From Kiloniellales bacterium (GTDB lineage: Bacteria > Pseudomonadota > Alphaproteobacteria > Kiloniellales > JAKSDN01): 64,000 bases of DNA. A program made the translations under genes and the position numbers. The stretch spans positions 1-64,000 of the forward strand of contig JASJEC010000016.1 in assembly GCA_030064845.1 (NCBI GenBank). The letters are read 5' to 3'. Positions 51,368-59,650 of the stretch are shown here, one piece after another (position 1 is the stretch's first letter; each line of letters opens with the position of its first letter). The notes under the pieces are model-generated. The model did not search any database. It was not told the DNA's origin and saw only the letters and a program-made list of their open reading frames with translations.

Positions 51368-52678
51368 ATGGAACTCCTGCCACTCGCCGGCGTGCTGCTC
51401 CTCGCGCTCTTCGTGCTGCTCGGCTCCGGTGTCTGGGTCGGCCTGGCGCTGCTCGGCGTGGCCTATGTCGCCATGACGCTGTTCACCAGCCGCCCGGCGG
51501 GCGACGCCATGATCACGACGATCTGGACGTCGTCCTCGTCATGGTCGCTGACCGCGCTGCCGCTGTTCATCTGGATGGGCGAGATCCTCTTCCGCACCCG
51601 CCTGTCGGAGGACATGTTCCGCGGCCTCTCGCCCTGGATGGCCGGCCTGCCCGGGCGCCTGCTCCATACCAACATCGTGGGCTGCACGGTTTTCGCCGCC
51701 GTTTCAGGCTCTTCCGCTGCGACCCTTACGACGGTCGGCAAGATGTCGATTCCGGAACTGAGGAAGCGCGGCTATCCCGAACACATGATCATCGGCACCT
51801 TGACCGGCGCGGCGACGCTCGGCCTGATGATCCCGCCCTCGCTGACGCTGATCGTCTACGGCGTGACCATCAACGAGTCGATCTCCAAGCTGTTCATCGC
51901 CGGGATCCTGCCGGGCATCGTCCTGGCCAGCCTGTTCATGGGCTACGTCGCGGTCTGGTCTTTTGTGCGCAAGGACCAGGTGCCGCCGCCCGAGCCGCGC
52001 ATGAGCCTGCTGGTCAAGATCCAGGAAGCGCGCTTCCTCGGGCCGGTCATCCTGCTCGTGCTTTTCGTCATCGGCTCCATGTACCTGGGTTGGGCGACCG
52101 CGACCGAGGCCGCGTCGTGCGGCGTGGTCGGCGCGCTCGCCCTGGCCGCCGCCCAGGGATCGCTCAGCCGCAAGACCTTCATGGAAAGCCTGCTGGGCGC
52201 GACCCGCACCTCCTGCATGATCGCGCTGATCCTGGCCGGCGCGGCCTTCCTGTCGCTGGCCATGGGCTTCACCGGCCTGCCGCGCGGCCTGGCCGGGTGG
52301 ATCGAGGCGATGGAGCTCTCGCCCTACCTGCTGATCCTGGCGCTGATGATCTTCTACATCATCATCGGCTGTTTCCTGGACGGCATCTCCTCGGTCGTGC
52401 TGACCATGGCCGTGGTCGAGCCGATGATCCGCCAGGCTGGGATCGACGTGATCTGGTTCGGCATCTTCATCGTCGTGGTGGTGGAGATGGCGCAGATCAC
52501 CCCGCCGATCGGCTTCAACCTCTTCGTCATGCAGGGCATGACGCACCACGAGATCAACTACATCGCCCGGACCGCGATCCCCATGTTCCTTCTCATGGTG
52601 GTCATGGTCGGTATCCTGGTGGTCTTTCCGGAGATCGCCACCTTCCTGCCGAACAACATGCGGCCGGGGCCGGGCTAG
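51368..52678 (+). CDS. TRAP transporter large permease (DctM family)
   Basis: The 436-residue, 12-span transporter subunit forms the sodium/solute channel of the TRAP system. Hallmarks are PLFIWMGEILFRTRLSEDMF, the FAAVSGSSAATLTTVGKM loop, GTLTGAATLGLMIPPSLTLIVYG in two stretches, and QITPPIGFNLFVMQG. It completes the DctPQM set. Its stop codon overlaps the stop of the lipoprotein gene on the other strand by 4 bp (CTAG). Confidence 0.94.
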   Translation: MELLPLAGVLLLALFVLLGSGVWVGLALLGVAYVAMTLFTSRPAGDAMITTIWTSSSSWSLTALPLFIWMGEILFRTRLSEDMFRGLSPWMAGLPGRLLHTNIVGCTVFAAVSGSSAATLTTVGKMSIPELRKRGYPEHMIIGTLTGAATLGLMIPPSLTLIVYGVTINESISKLFIAGILPGIVLASLFMGYVAVWSFVRKDQVPPPEPRMSLLVKIQEARFLGPVILLVLFVIGSMYLGWATATEAASCGVVGALALAAAQGSLSRKTFMESLLGATRTSCMIALILAGAAFLSLAMGFTGLPRGLAGWIEAMELSPYLLILALMIFYIIIGCFLDGISSVVLTMAVVEPMIRQAGIDVIWFGIFIVVVVEMAQITPPIGFNLFVMQGMTHHEINYIARTAIPMFLLMVVMVGILVVFPEIATFLPNNMRPGPG

Positions 52679-53772
52679 CCGCCCGCGGGGCCCACCGCAA
52701 CGAGATGGTTGTCCCGCCATTCGAACTCAATGTCGACCTCGTCGGAGGTTTCGTTCACGCCCACGCCGACGACCAGCCCGACTCCGAGGACCACTCGGTC
52801 GCCCCTGGTTTCCTTGATCTTGGTCCTGTAAATCGCCGCGAGCCTCGTCTCACCGCGCTCGTCGACCACGATCCTGTGCTGCTGGTTATAGTCGGCCATC
52901 ACGGTCTTGAAGCGGACCTTGTGGCGAAGGAGATAGCCGCGAACCTGCCACGGCTGGTAGAGCGGCTCTTTGCCGGTCGCGGCAGCCGGCGCGACGTCGC
53001 CAGGACCCAGAAGGACCACGGCAGCCGTGCCGCGGCTGGGGCCGCTGTCAAGATCACGCGGACTCCGGTTGAAGGGAATTGAGTGGCCGCCCGCCGCGCC
53101 TATGTTGGGGATCACCAGGTCGGTCCCGTCAGACCGATGCTCTTCAGCCATGGGCAGGCGGAGGAGCGCGGGCTTGAATTGATCCCGCGCCTCGGTGTCG
53201 ATGAAGTAGACGAAGCCCGATGCCGTGCCGCCCGGGCCGATAACCTGGCCCTTCAACTGCATCCCCTCATACTTGGCGAGAATCCACCGTCTTATCCGCC
53301 ACTGGTGCTCACGGGACTGAGCCACAGGGATGGCGTAGGGATTGTCGCGCGGTAGTAACAGAGGCGAGCTTCGCACGGGCATCGAAAACGCATCAGCCAA
53401 GGCTTCCATGCTGAAGAGCGGCGGCGGTTCGGGGGCGATCCCCAGGAAATCGACCAGGATCTTGCTCTCTTTCGGGCGCAGGCTGTTGCCGTCGGGCAGG
53501 ACGACGGTGACCGCCGAGGGGTCGATACGCACCGGCGCCTTCCGTTGGTTCTCGATCGAGAGGTGGACGGCGAGGACGGACTCTCCCGGGAACGAGGCGC
53601 GAAAGAAGACATTCTGGCGCTGCTTGTCCATGTAGGAATCCGCGTTGACCGTGACGTTCTCTTCGGTCACCGAGGAGGGATCGGACAGCGATAGAATGGA
53701 GGGCTCCGGGGGTGCCGTCGCGCAGGCCGTCGCGAACAACAAGGGCAGGATGCAGGCGGTAAGCTTTCGCAT
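52675..53772 (-). CDS. Predicted lipoprotein of unknown function
   Basis: The protein begins MRKLTACILPLLFATAC, a lipoprotein signal with the lipobox ATAC, so Cys17 would be lipidated. The 348-residue mature part is beta-rich, with an early domain of immunoglobulin-like appearance (VLAVHLSIENQRKAPVRIDPSAVTVVL in pieces), a middle segment (YFIDTEARDQFKPALLRL) and a C-terminal region ending VEFEWR-like EFEWRDNHLVAV. I recognise no family. Its codon use and long open frame support a real gene. It stands alone on the minus strand between TRAP and hydrolase genes. Confidence 0.7.
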   Translation of the reverse strand: MRKLTACILPLLFATACATAPPEPSILSLSDPSSVTEENVTVNADSYMDKQRQNVFFRASFPGESVLAVHLSIENQRKAPVRIDPSAVTVVLPDGNSLRPKESKILVDFLGIAPEPPPLFSMEALADAFSMPVRSSPLLLPRDNPYAIPVAQSREHQWRIRRWILAKYEGMQLKGQVIGPGGTASGFVYFIDTEARDQFKPALLRLPMAEEHRSDGTDLVIPNIGAAGGHSIPFNRSPRDLDSGPSRGTAAVVLLGPGDVAPAAATGKEPLYQPWQVRGYLLRHKVRFKTVMADYNQQHRIVVDERGETRLAAIYRTKIKETRGDRVVLGVGLVVGVGVNETSDEVDIEFEWRDNHLVAVGPAGG

Positions 53773-53870
53773 CTTATGGCCGCTCGGCTGGTTCTGTCGG
53801 GTCTATGGCAGGCGGAGCGCCGTTTTCCGCCTCGCGGCGCCCGCGACCTGCGTATCCAGATCCTGGTTTT

Positions 53871-54548
53871 CTAGTTCGCCGCCGAGAGCGGCTGCTGGCC
53901 CTGGCGGAGCACCTTCGCCAGATAGTCGTCGAGATGGAGGTTCAGGGTCTCCAGGTGCTCCTCGTAGAAGTGGCTCCCGCCCTCGACGATCCGGTAGTCG
54001 ATCTCCAGGTTGCGCTGGCTGGACAGCTTGGTGACCAGCTTGGCGACCGAGGCCTCGGGCACGATCTCGTCCTGGGCACCCTGGATGACCAGCCCCGAAG
54101 AGGGGCAGGGCGCGAGGAAGCTGAAATCGTACATGTTGGCCGGCGGCGAGATCGAGACGAAGCCGGTGATCTCGGGCCGCCGCATCAGCAGCTGCATGCC
54201 GATCCAGGCGCCGAACGAGAAGCCAGCGATCCAGCAGATGTTCGCGTTCTCGTTGTAAGACTGCAGCCAGTCGAGGGCCGACGCTGCATCGGAGAGCTCG
54301 CCTTCGCCCCGGTCGTATTCGCCTTGCGACCGTCCGACGCCGCGAAAGTTGAAGCGCAGCACCGAGCAGCCCTGGCGGACGAAGGCGTGAAACATGGTGT
54401 AGACCACCTTGTTGTTCATCGTCCCGCCGTACTGTGGATGCGGATGCAGCATCAGCGCAATCGGCGCCGAGGGATCCCGGTTATGATGATACCGACCCTC
54501 CAGGCGGCCTTCGGGGCCGTTGAAGATCACCTCAGGCATGTCCTTCAC
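53871..54548 (-). CDS. Alpha/beta hydrolase, COG2945-like
   Basis: The short (225 residue) alpha/beta hydrolase has LMLHPHPQYGGTMNNKVV near the start, RFNFRGVGRSQGEYD, and the nucleophile elbow GFSFGAW (Ser111). A late Asp (GAQDEIVP) and His (GGSHFYEEH) complete the triad. These features match the COG2945 group of predicted hydrolases, whose substrates are unknown. Two close ATG codons (54548 and 54539) could both be the start. It diverges from the cysE operon across 230 bp. Confidence 0.85.
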   Translation of the reverse strand: MKDMPEVIFNGPEGRLEGRYHHNRDPSAPIALMLHPHPQYGGTMNNKVVYTMFHAFVRQGCSVLRFNFRGVGRSQGEYDRGEGELSDAASALDWLQSYNENANICWIAGFSFGAWIGMQLLMRRPEITGFVSISPPANMYDFSFLAPCPSSGLVIQGAQDEIVPEASVAKLVTKLSSQRNLEIDYRIVEGGSHFYEEHLETLNLHLDDYLAKVLRQGQQPLSAAN

Positions 54549-54593
54549 TACCCTGCTTCATGGTTCCTCTATAACGGATCGCATAGCCCGAAT

Positions 54594-54618
54594 GGCGGGG
54601 GCCGGAAAGGCCCCCGCC
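54594..54618. other. Perfect 10-bp GC hairpin in divergent gap
   Basis: GGCGGGGGCC (54594-54603) and GGCCCCCGCC (54609-54618) form a perfect 10-bp stem with a 5-nt loop. Both flanking genes point away from it, so it does not fit as their terminator. It may insulate the two promoters or lie in the leader of the hydrolase transcript. Confidence 0.6.
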
Positions 54619-54655
54619 CAGCCGGTCACAAGCTGTTGATGCTGGACGAGTAAAC

Positions 54656-54684
54656 TTGACCAAATTGGTCGTGTTATCTATATG
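54656..54684 (+). promoter_or_regulatory. Promoter of the cysE-iscR operon with a palindromic operator
   Basis: TTGACC (54656-54661) and TATATG (54679-54684) are 17 bp apart, the best sigma-70-like promoter I see in the window. GACCAA-A-TTGGTC (54658-54670) is a perfect 13-bp odd-centred palindrome that covers the -35 box and the start of the spacer. A bound repressor there would block RNA polymerase. IscR, encoded two genes in, is the obvious candidate, but this is inference. Transcription would start about 90 bp before cysE. Confidence 0.7.
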
Positions 54685-54778
54685 AGAAGCCAAGGCTCAT
54701 CCCATGTACCCGCCTGTCCCCCGTGGCCGTGGCCCCTGGGGCTCGGCGCGCAGGGAATATAGCACGCAAGGCGCCTAG

Positions 54779-55549
54779 ATGCTGAAGAATCTCCGCGAGG
54801 ATGTCGACGCGATCATCGCCCGCGATCCGGCTGCGAAGTCGAGGCTGGAGGTGGTCTTGCTCTACCCTGGGTTCCAGGCGCTGCTGTTCCACCGCTGCGC
54901 GCATGTGCTCTGGCGGCGAGGCTGGCACCTCTTTGGGCGCTGGGTCTCCCAGTTCGGGCGCTGGATGACCGGCATCGAGATCCATCCGGGCGCGACCATC
55001 GGGCGCCGCCTGGTGATCGATCACGGCATGGGCGTCGTGATCGGCGAGACCGCCCATATCGGCGACGACGTCACGCTCTATCACGGCGTGACGCTGGGCG
55101 GGGTAGCGCCGAGCGTCGATAGTCACAGCCAGCGCGAGCAGAAGCGGCACCCGACCCTCGAGGACGGCGTCATCGTCGGGTCCGGGGCCCAGGTGCTGGG
55201 GCCGATCACGGTCGGGCGCTGTGCCCGGGTCGGCGCCAACGCGGTGGCCACCAAGGACGTGCCGGAATGCACCACGGTGGTCGGGATCCCGGCCAAGGCG
55301 GTCGCAACGCGCCGGCAGCCGGCCGACAAGGATCCCGGTTTCGTGGCCTACGGGACGCCGACCGGCGACGTTCCCGATCCGGTCAGCCGCGCGATCGACG
55401 GCCTCCTGGGCGAGGTGCAGAGCCTTCGCGCGCGGGTCGGAGAACTAGAACAGCAGTTGGAGCGCGGCGGCGATATCGACCCGATCGGCGTCGAAGGCCC
55501 GTCGGAAGAGGCCGGCGGCGCCGAAGAGCCGACACGGGGCAAGTTCTAG
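54779..55549 (+). CDS. cysE: Serine O-acetyltransferase
   Basis: CysE acetylates serine, the first step of cysteine synthesis. The left-handed beta-helix is clear: [41 protein letters not shown] and [21 protein letters not shown], each split across hexapeptide turns; the catalytic His lies in the IDHGMG and YHGV turns. The N-terminal helical domain is short, as in the 250-residue group of CysE proteins. The tail is acidic with a short coiled coil ([13 protein letters not shown]). It heads an operon for cysteine-derived sulfur use. Confidence 0.93.
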   Translation: MLKNLREDVDAIIARDPAAKSRLEVVLLYPGFQALLFHRCAHVLWRRGWHLFGRWVSQFGRWMTGIEIHPGATIGRRLVIDHGMGVVIGETAHIGDDVTLYHGVTLGGVAPSVDSHSQREQKRHPTLEDGVIVGSGAQVLGPITVGRCARVGANAVATKDVPECTTVVGIPAKAVATRRQPADKDPGFVAYGTPTGDVPDPVSRAIDGLLGEVQSLRARVGELEQQLERGGDIDPIGVEGPSEEAGGAEEPTRGKF

Positions 55550-55592
55550 CCGGAACCAGCCCGTCCGCCACGATGTTTGAGGATTCCCAGCC

Positions 55593-56057
55593 TTGAGACT
55601 CAGCACCAAGGGGCGTTATGCGGTGATGGCGCTGGTCGAGCTGGCCGGCGCGGAAAGCGGCCGTCCGACCGCGCTCGCGGAGATCGCGGAGCGCCAGCAG
55701 ATTTCGCTCTCCTATCTGGAGCAGCTCTTCGCCAAGCTGCGCCGCGGGGGCCTGGTCAACGCGGTTCGCGGACCCGGCGGCGGGTACCTGATGGGGCACG
55801 ACCCGCAGGAGATCCGTATCTCCGATATCGTCGCGGCGGTCGATGAACCGGTTCCCACCACGCGCTGCACCCCGGTGCAGCCCGCCGGCTGCCGCGACAA
55901 CCCGGTGCGCTGCGCGACCCACGACCTCTGGGAAGAGCTGGATAACAAGATCTTTCTCTACCTGGAATCCGTAACCCTGGCCGACGTAATCGGGCGCGAG
56001 ACTGGCCCGACCGGTCCCGCAGCCGACGGCGGGGAGCCGACCGCGCCGCCGTCCTGA
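55593..56057 (+). CDS. iscR: Rrf2-family Fe-S regulator IscR
   Basis: IscR is a winged-helix regulator that senses Fe-S supply through a bound 2Fe-2S cluster. The start RLSTKGRYAVMALVELA and LEQLFAKLRRGGLVNAVRGPGGGY (in two parts) are typical. Cys92, Cys100, Cys107 and His110 are the cluster ligands in the C-C-C-H arrangement of IscR; the first spacing is two residues longer than in Escherichia coli. The start is TTG at 55593. The gene lies between cysE and two cysteine desulfurases, and probably controls the palindromic promoter upstream of cysE. Confidence 0.9.
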   Translation: MRLSTKGRYAVMALVELAGAESGRPTALAEIAERQQISLSYLEQLFAKLRRGGLVNAVRGPGGGYLMGHDPQEIRISDIVAAVDEPVPTTRCTPVQPAGCRDNPVRCATHDLWEELDNKIFLYLESVTLADVIGRETGPTGPAADGGEPTAPPS

Positions 56058-56062
56058 GGCCG

Positions 56063-57181
56063 ATGTCGGGCACCGTCTACCTGGATTACAACGCAACCGC
56101 GCCGGTTCGCCCGGAAGCGGCGGCGGCGGTCGCCGCGGCGCTGGCGGTCACAGGAAATCCTTCCTCGGTCCACGCCCCCGGCCGCGTGGCGCGCCGTCTC
56201 TTGGAAGAGGCGCGCGAGGCCGTGGCGGCCCTGGTTTCCGGGCGGCCCCAGGAGGTTATCTTCACCAGCGGCGGGACCGAGGCCAACAACCTCGCGCTCG
56301 CCGGCGGCGGGCGGCGCCTGCTGGTCTCGGCTGGCGAGCACGATTCCGTGCTCCGGGCGGCGCCGCGGGCCGAGCGGGTCCCCCTCCGGCCCGACGGTGT
56401 GGTCGATCTAGCGGCCCTGCGGGACCTGCTGGCCGCCGAGAGCGCGCCCGCCCTGGTGTCCGTCATGCACGCCAACAACGAGACCGGCGTCATTCAGCCC
56501 CTGTCCGAGATCGTCGCCCTGGCCCGCGAGGCCGGGGCGCTGGTGCACTGCGACGCGGTCCAGTCCGCCGGCAAGATTCCGCTCGACATGGCGGCGCTCG
56601 ACCTCGACCTGGTGAGCCTCTCGGCCCACAAGCTCGGCGGTCCCCCGGGCGTCGGCGCCCTGGTTCTCGGGCCGGGACGGACGGTCGACCCGGGGCTCAG
56701 GGGCGGCGGCCAGGAGCGCGGGCGGCGAGCCGGCACCGAGAACCTGCCGGGTGCGGCCGGCTTCGGCGCGGCGGCCGCGGCGGCTCTGGCTGCCCTGCCG
56801 TCGGCAACGGCCCTGGCGCCGCTGCGCGACCGCTTGGAATCCGAGGTCCTGGCCCTGTCTCCCCGGTCCCGTATCTTCGGCCGGGAGGCCCCTCGGCTGC
56901 CCAACACCACCTGCTTCTCGACCCCGGGCCTGATCGCCGAGACCCAGGTCATGGCGCTCGACCTCGCGGGTGTCGCGGTCAGCGCCGGATCAGCCTGCTC
57001 GTCGGGCAAGGTGCAGCCCTCCCACGTGCTCCGGGCCATGGGCGCAAGCCCGGAGGAGGCCCGTTCGGCGATCCGCGTCAGCCTCGGCTGGCAGTCAGAG
57101 GAGGCCGATATCGGGCATTTCTTGGCGGCCTGGCGCAGGCTATATGAGAAGAGCCGGGCCACGTCGCCGACGGCGGCCTGA
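56063..57181 (+). CDS. Cysteine desulfurase, NifS-like (first of two)
   Basis: The enzyme takes sulfur from cysteine to form a Cys persulfide. It has PLP Lys190 in LSAHKLGGPPG, the start YLDYNATAPVRPEA, FTSGGTEANNLAL, ANNETGVIQP, and mobile-loop Cys312 in AGSACSSGKVQPSHVL. It starts 5 bp after iscR. At 372 residues it is shorter than IscS. Its loop differs from the next gene (CSSGK rather than CTSAS), so it may serve other sulfur acceptors. Confidence 0.88.
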   Translation: MSGTVYLDYNATAPVRPEAAAAVAAALAVTGNPSSVHAPGRVARRLLEEAREAVAALVSGRPQEVIFTSGGTEANNLALAGGGRRLLVSAGEHDSVLRAAPRAERVPLRPDGVVDLAALRDLLAAESAPALVSVMHANNETGVIQPLSEIVALAREAGALVHCDAVQSAGKIPLDMAALDLDLVSLSAHKLGGPPGVGALVLGPGRTVDPGLRGGGQERGRRAGTENLPGAAGFGAAAAAALAALPSATALAPLRDRLESEVLALSPRSRIFGREAPRLPNTTCFSTPGLIAETQVMALDLAGVAVSAGSACSSGKVQPSHVLRAMGASPEEARSAIRVSLGWQSEEADIGHFLAAWRRLYEKSRATSPTAA

Positions 57182-57199
57182 ACCCGTGAAGGAAGCGAG

Positions 57200-58408
57200 A
57201 TGACGGGACAGAGCGAACAGCCGGCCGGGCGCAGCGAGACCCTGGAAGAGGTGATCTACCTGGACAACCAGGCGACGACCCCGACCGACCCGCGCGTGGT
57301 CGACGCCATGGCGCCCTTCTTCGCCGGGCGCTTCGGCAATCCGCACAGCATCCATCATGCCTACGGGCGGGACGCCGAGACCGCGGTGGAGCGGGCCCGC
57401 ACTCAGGTCGCGGCCCTGATCGGCGCCGAGCCCCGGGAGATCGTCTTCACCTCCGGAGCGACCGAATCAAACAACCTGGCGATCAAGGGCGCGGCGTGGT
57501 TCCACAAGGAGCGGCGGCCCCATCTGGTGACCCTGGCCACAGAGCACAAGTGCGTTCTGGAGAGCTGCCGGCGCATGGAGCGCGAAGGGGTCGGGCTCAC
57601 GGTGCTTCCGGTGCGCGACAACGGCCTCGTCGACCTGGCGCGCCTGGAGGCCGCCGTGACCGAGCGCACCGCGCTGGTCTCGATCATGGCCGTGAACAAC
57701 GAGATCGGCGTGATCCAGCCGATCGAGGAGATCGCGGCGATCTGCCGGGAGAAGGGCGCCTATTTCCACTGTGATGCCGCGCAGGCGGCCGGCAAGATCC
57801 CGCTCGACGTGCAGTCCCTGGGCATCGATCTCCTCAGCCTTTCGGGCCACAAGCTCTACGGCCCTATGGGCATCGGCGCGCTCTACGTTCGCCGCCGCCC
57901 GCGCGTGCGGCTGCTGCCTCTGTTCGACGGCGGCGGGCAGGAGCGGGGCCTCAGGTCCGGCACGCTGCCGGGGCCGCTCTGCGTCGGGCTCGGCGAGGCC
58001 TGCGCGCTCGCCGGCGCGGAGATGGCCGAGGAGAGCGCGCGCATCGCCGGACTGCGCGACCGCCTGATCGAGGGCCTGACCCCTCGGCTGCCCGATCTCC
58101 AGGTCAACGGTGACCGCGAGCGCCGGATCCCCGGCAATCTCAACCTCAGCTTCCCGGGAGTCGACAGCGAGGCGCTGATGGCCGCCATGCCGCGCCTGGC
58201 GGTCTCGACCGGCTCCGCCTGCACCTCGGCTTCGGTCGAGCCGTCCTACGTCCTGAGCGCACTCGGCCTGCCGGGCGATCTCGCCCGCGCCTCGGTCCGG
58301 ATCGGCCTGGGACGCTTCACCACGGAGGCCGAGATCGACTTCACGATCGACGAGATCGCCGCCAAGGTGGCCATGCTGCGCGGGCCGGGCCAGCACGCAG
58401 CCGAGTAG
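57200..58408 (+). CDS. iscS: Cysteine desulfurase IscS
   Basis: This is the canonical IscS: YLDNQATTPTDPRVVDAM, NPHSIHHAYGRDAE, FTSGATESNNLAIKG, PLP Lys218 in LSGHKLYGPMG, RSGTLPGPLCVGLGEA and loop Cys341 in GSACTSASVEPSYVL. Sulfur goes to Fe-S scaffolds and to tRNA thiolation, including MnmA encoded 4.3 kb downstream. It follows the NifS-like gene by 18 bp. The scaffold IscU, which normally follows iscS, is missing; a ferredoxin gene comes next. Confidence 0.94.
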   Translation: MTGQSEQPAGRSETLEEVIYLDNQATTPTDPRVVDAMAPFFAGRFGNPHSIHHAYGRDAETAVERARTQVAALIGAEPREIVFTSGATESNNLAIKGAAWFHKERRPHLVTLATEHKCVLESCRRMEREGVGLTVLPVRDNGLVDLARLEAAVTERTALVSIMAVNNEIGVIQPIEEIAAICREKGAYFHCDAAQAAGKIPLDVQSLGIDLLSLSGHKLYGPMGIGALYVRRRPRVRLLPLFDGGGQERGLRSGTLPGPLCVGLGEACALAGAEMAEESARIAGLRDRLIEGLTPRLPDLQVNGDRERRIPGNLNLSFPGVDSEALMAAMPRLAVSTGSACTSASVEPSYVLSALGLPGDLARASVRIGLGRFTTEAEIDFTIDEIAAKVAMLRGPGQHAAE

Positions 58409-58492
58409 CGGCCGCCCCTCCGAATCATGCTCTGGACACGCCGACGGGCGGACTTGCAGCGCCCCTCCAAACAACCAAGGGAGTCCGGCAGG

Positions 58493-58825
58493 ATGCCGAA
58501 GATGGTCTTTATCGAGCGCGACGGAACCCACAAGGAGGTCGACGCGCCCTTGGGCCTGTCGGTTCTGGAGATCGCTCACCGCAACGACGTCGATATCGAG
58601 GGCGCCTGCGAGGGCTCGCTGGCCTGCTCCACCTGTCACGTCATCGTCGACGGGGCCTGGTTCGACAAGCTACCCGAGTCCTCCGACGACGAGGAGGACA
58701 TGCTCGACCTCGCCTTCGGCCTGACCCGGACGTCGCGCCTCGGCTGCCAGGTGGTCATGACCGAGGCACTCGATGGCCTGGTCGTCGCGCTGCCGGGAGA
58801 AACCCGAAACCTGCTGCTGGAGTAG
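58493..58825 (+). CDS. 2Fe-2S ferredoxin, Isc/adrenodoxin type
   Basis: The 110-residue protein has the adrenodoxin-type cluster site Cys39, Cys45, Cys48 and Cys85 in [17 protein letters not shown] and SRLGCQVVM, and an acidic helix [12 protein letters not shown] for partner docking. In the Isc system this ferredoxin supplies electrons for cluster assembly. The ATG at 58493 is chosen over an upstream frame start, since the added residues are Arg-rich and unlike ferredoxins. GGAG-like sequence precedes it. It lies 84 bp after iscS. Confidence 0.93.
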   Translation: MPKMVFIERDGTHKEVDAPLGLSVLEIAHRNDVDIEGACEGSLACSTCHVIVDGAWFDKLPESSDDEEDMLDLAFGLTRTSRLGCQVVMTEALDGLVVALPGETRNLLLE

Positions 58826-58852
58826 CGGCCCGAGCTCGAGAGGAGTTGAACC

Positions 58853-59554
58853 ATGGCAAGCCAGAGTCCGGCCGGCCCCGATAGCCTTTTTGCGCGCCTC
58901 AAGGCGACCTGCGCCGAGGACTGGGCGGCCTTCGTCGGGCACGAATTCACCCGCCGGATGAGCGATGCGAGCCTGCCCGAGGCGTGCTATCGCCACTACC
59001 TCGCGCAGGATTACCTCTTCCTGGTGCACTTCTCTCGGGCCTACGCGCTCGCCGTCTACAAGAGCGAGGAACTCGACGACATGCGGCAGGCGGCGGCCAC
59101 GCTCGACGCGCTGCTCAATACGGAGATGCGTCTGCACGTCGGCACCTGCGCCCGCTGGGGGCTCTCGGAGGCCGACATGCTGGCCGTTCCGGAAGCGCCC
59201 CAGAACATGGCCTATACCCGTTTCGTGCTGGAGAAGGGCGTCGCCGGGGACCTGCTCGACCTCCTGGTCGCCCTCGCGCCCTGCGTCGTTGGCTACGCTG
59301 AGATCGGGCTCAGGCTGGCCAGCGAGCAGGGCGGCTCCGCGGCCGACAACCCCTATAGCGAGTGGATCGAGACCTACGCCGGGGCGGAGTACCAGGAGGT
59401 CGCCGGCGCAGCCGTGCGTCAGCTCGACCGGGTCGCGGCACGGCGCCTGGGCGCCGCGGCCGAGCAGGCGGGCCGCTGGACCTCTCTCTGCCGGACCTTC
59501 CGCGCCGCGACGCGCCTGGAAGTCGGCTTCTGGGACATGGGGCTCGAGGGCTAG
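58853..59554 (+). CDS. tenA: TenA-family thiaminase II / aminopyrimidine aminohydrolase
   Basis: TenA hydrolyses amino-pyrimidine breakdown products of thiamine for salvage. The helical fold is supported by YRHYLAQDYLFLVHFSRAYA, ALLNTEMRLH and the catalytic Cys144 in LAPCVVGYAEIG. Length (233 residues) is usual. A GAGAGGAG ribosome site precedes the ATG. It ends the cysE-iscR-iscS run; thiazole synthesis also uses IscS sulfur, which may explain the link. The stop codon TAG is the first three bases of a hairpin element. Confidence 0.88.
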   Translation: MASQSPAGPDSLFARLKATCAEDWAAFVGHEFTRRMSDASLPEACYRHYLAQDYLFLVHFSRAYALAVYKSEELDDMRQAAATLDALLNTEMRLHVGTCARWGLSEADMLAVPEAPQNMAYTRFVLEKGVAGDLLDLLVALAPCVVGYAEIGLRLASEQGGSAADNPYSEWIETYAGAEYQEVAGAAVRQLDRVAARRLGAAAEQAGRWTSLCRTFRAATRLEVGFWDMGLEG

Positions 59555-59614
59555 AGCGAATCATGTCTTACCGGAAACGCTTCGCGGTTCCGGTAAGACA
59601 AGTGAATCCGCTCG
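59552..59614. repeat. TAGAGC-ended hairpin element, copy 3
   Basis: TAGAGCGAAT at 59552 and GATTCACTT-type reverse end finishing CCGCTCGA at 59614 frame an inner perfect 12-bp stem: GTCTTACCGGAA (59565-59576) and TTCCGGTAAGAC (59588-59599) with an 11-nt loop. GTGAATCCGCTC near the right end is shared in reverse orientation with the left end of copy 2. It begins in the tenA stop codon and may act as a transcription terminator. Confidence 0.8.
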
Positions 59615-59650
59615 ATCCACGGCCTGCTGCGGGCGGTGCGCTAAAGGCGC

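Noticed and set aside
50797-53082. 761-codon frame over dctQ, dctM and part of the lipoprotein gene
   Set aside because: Its product is Arg/Pro/His-rich without membrane spans or motifs, while dctQ and dctM in other frames are unmistakable.
54594-54618. GC hairpin as a terminator
   Set aside because: Both neighbouring genes point away from it and no T-run follows on either strand.
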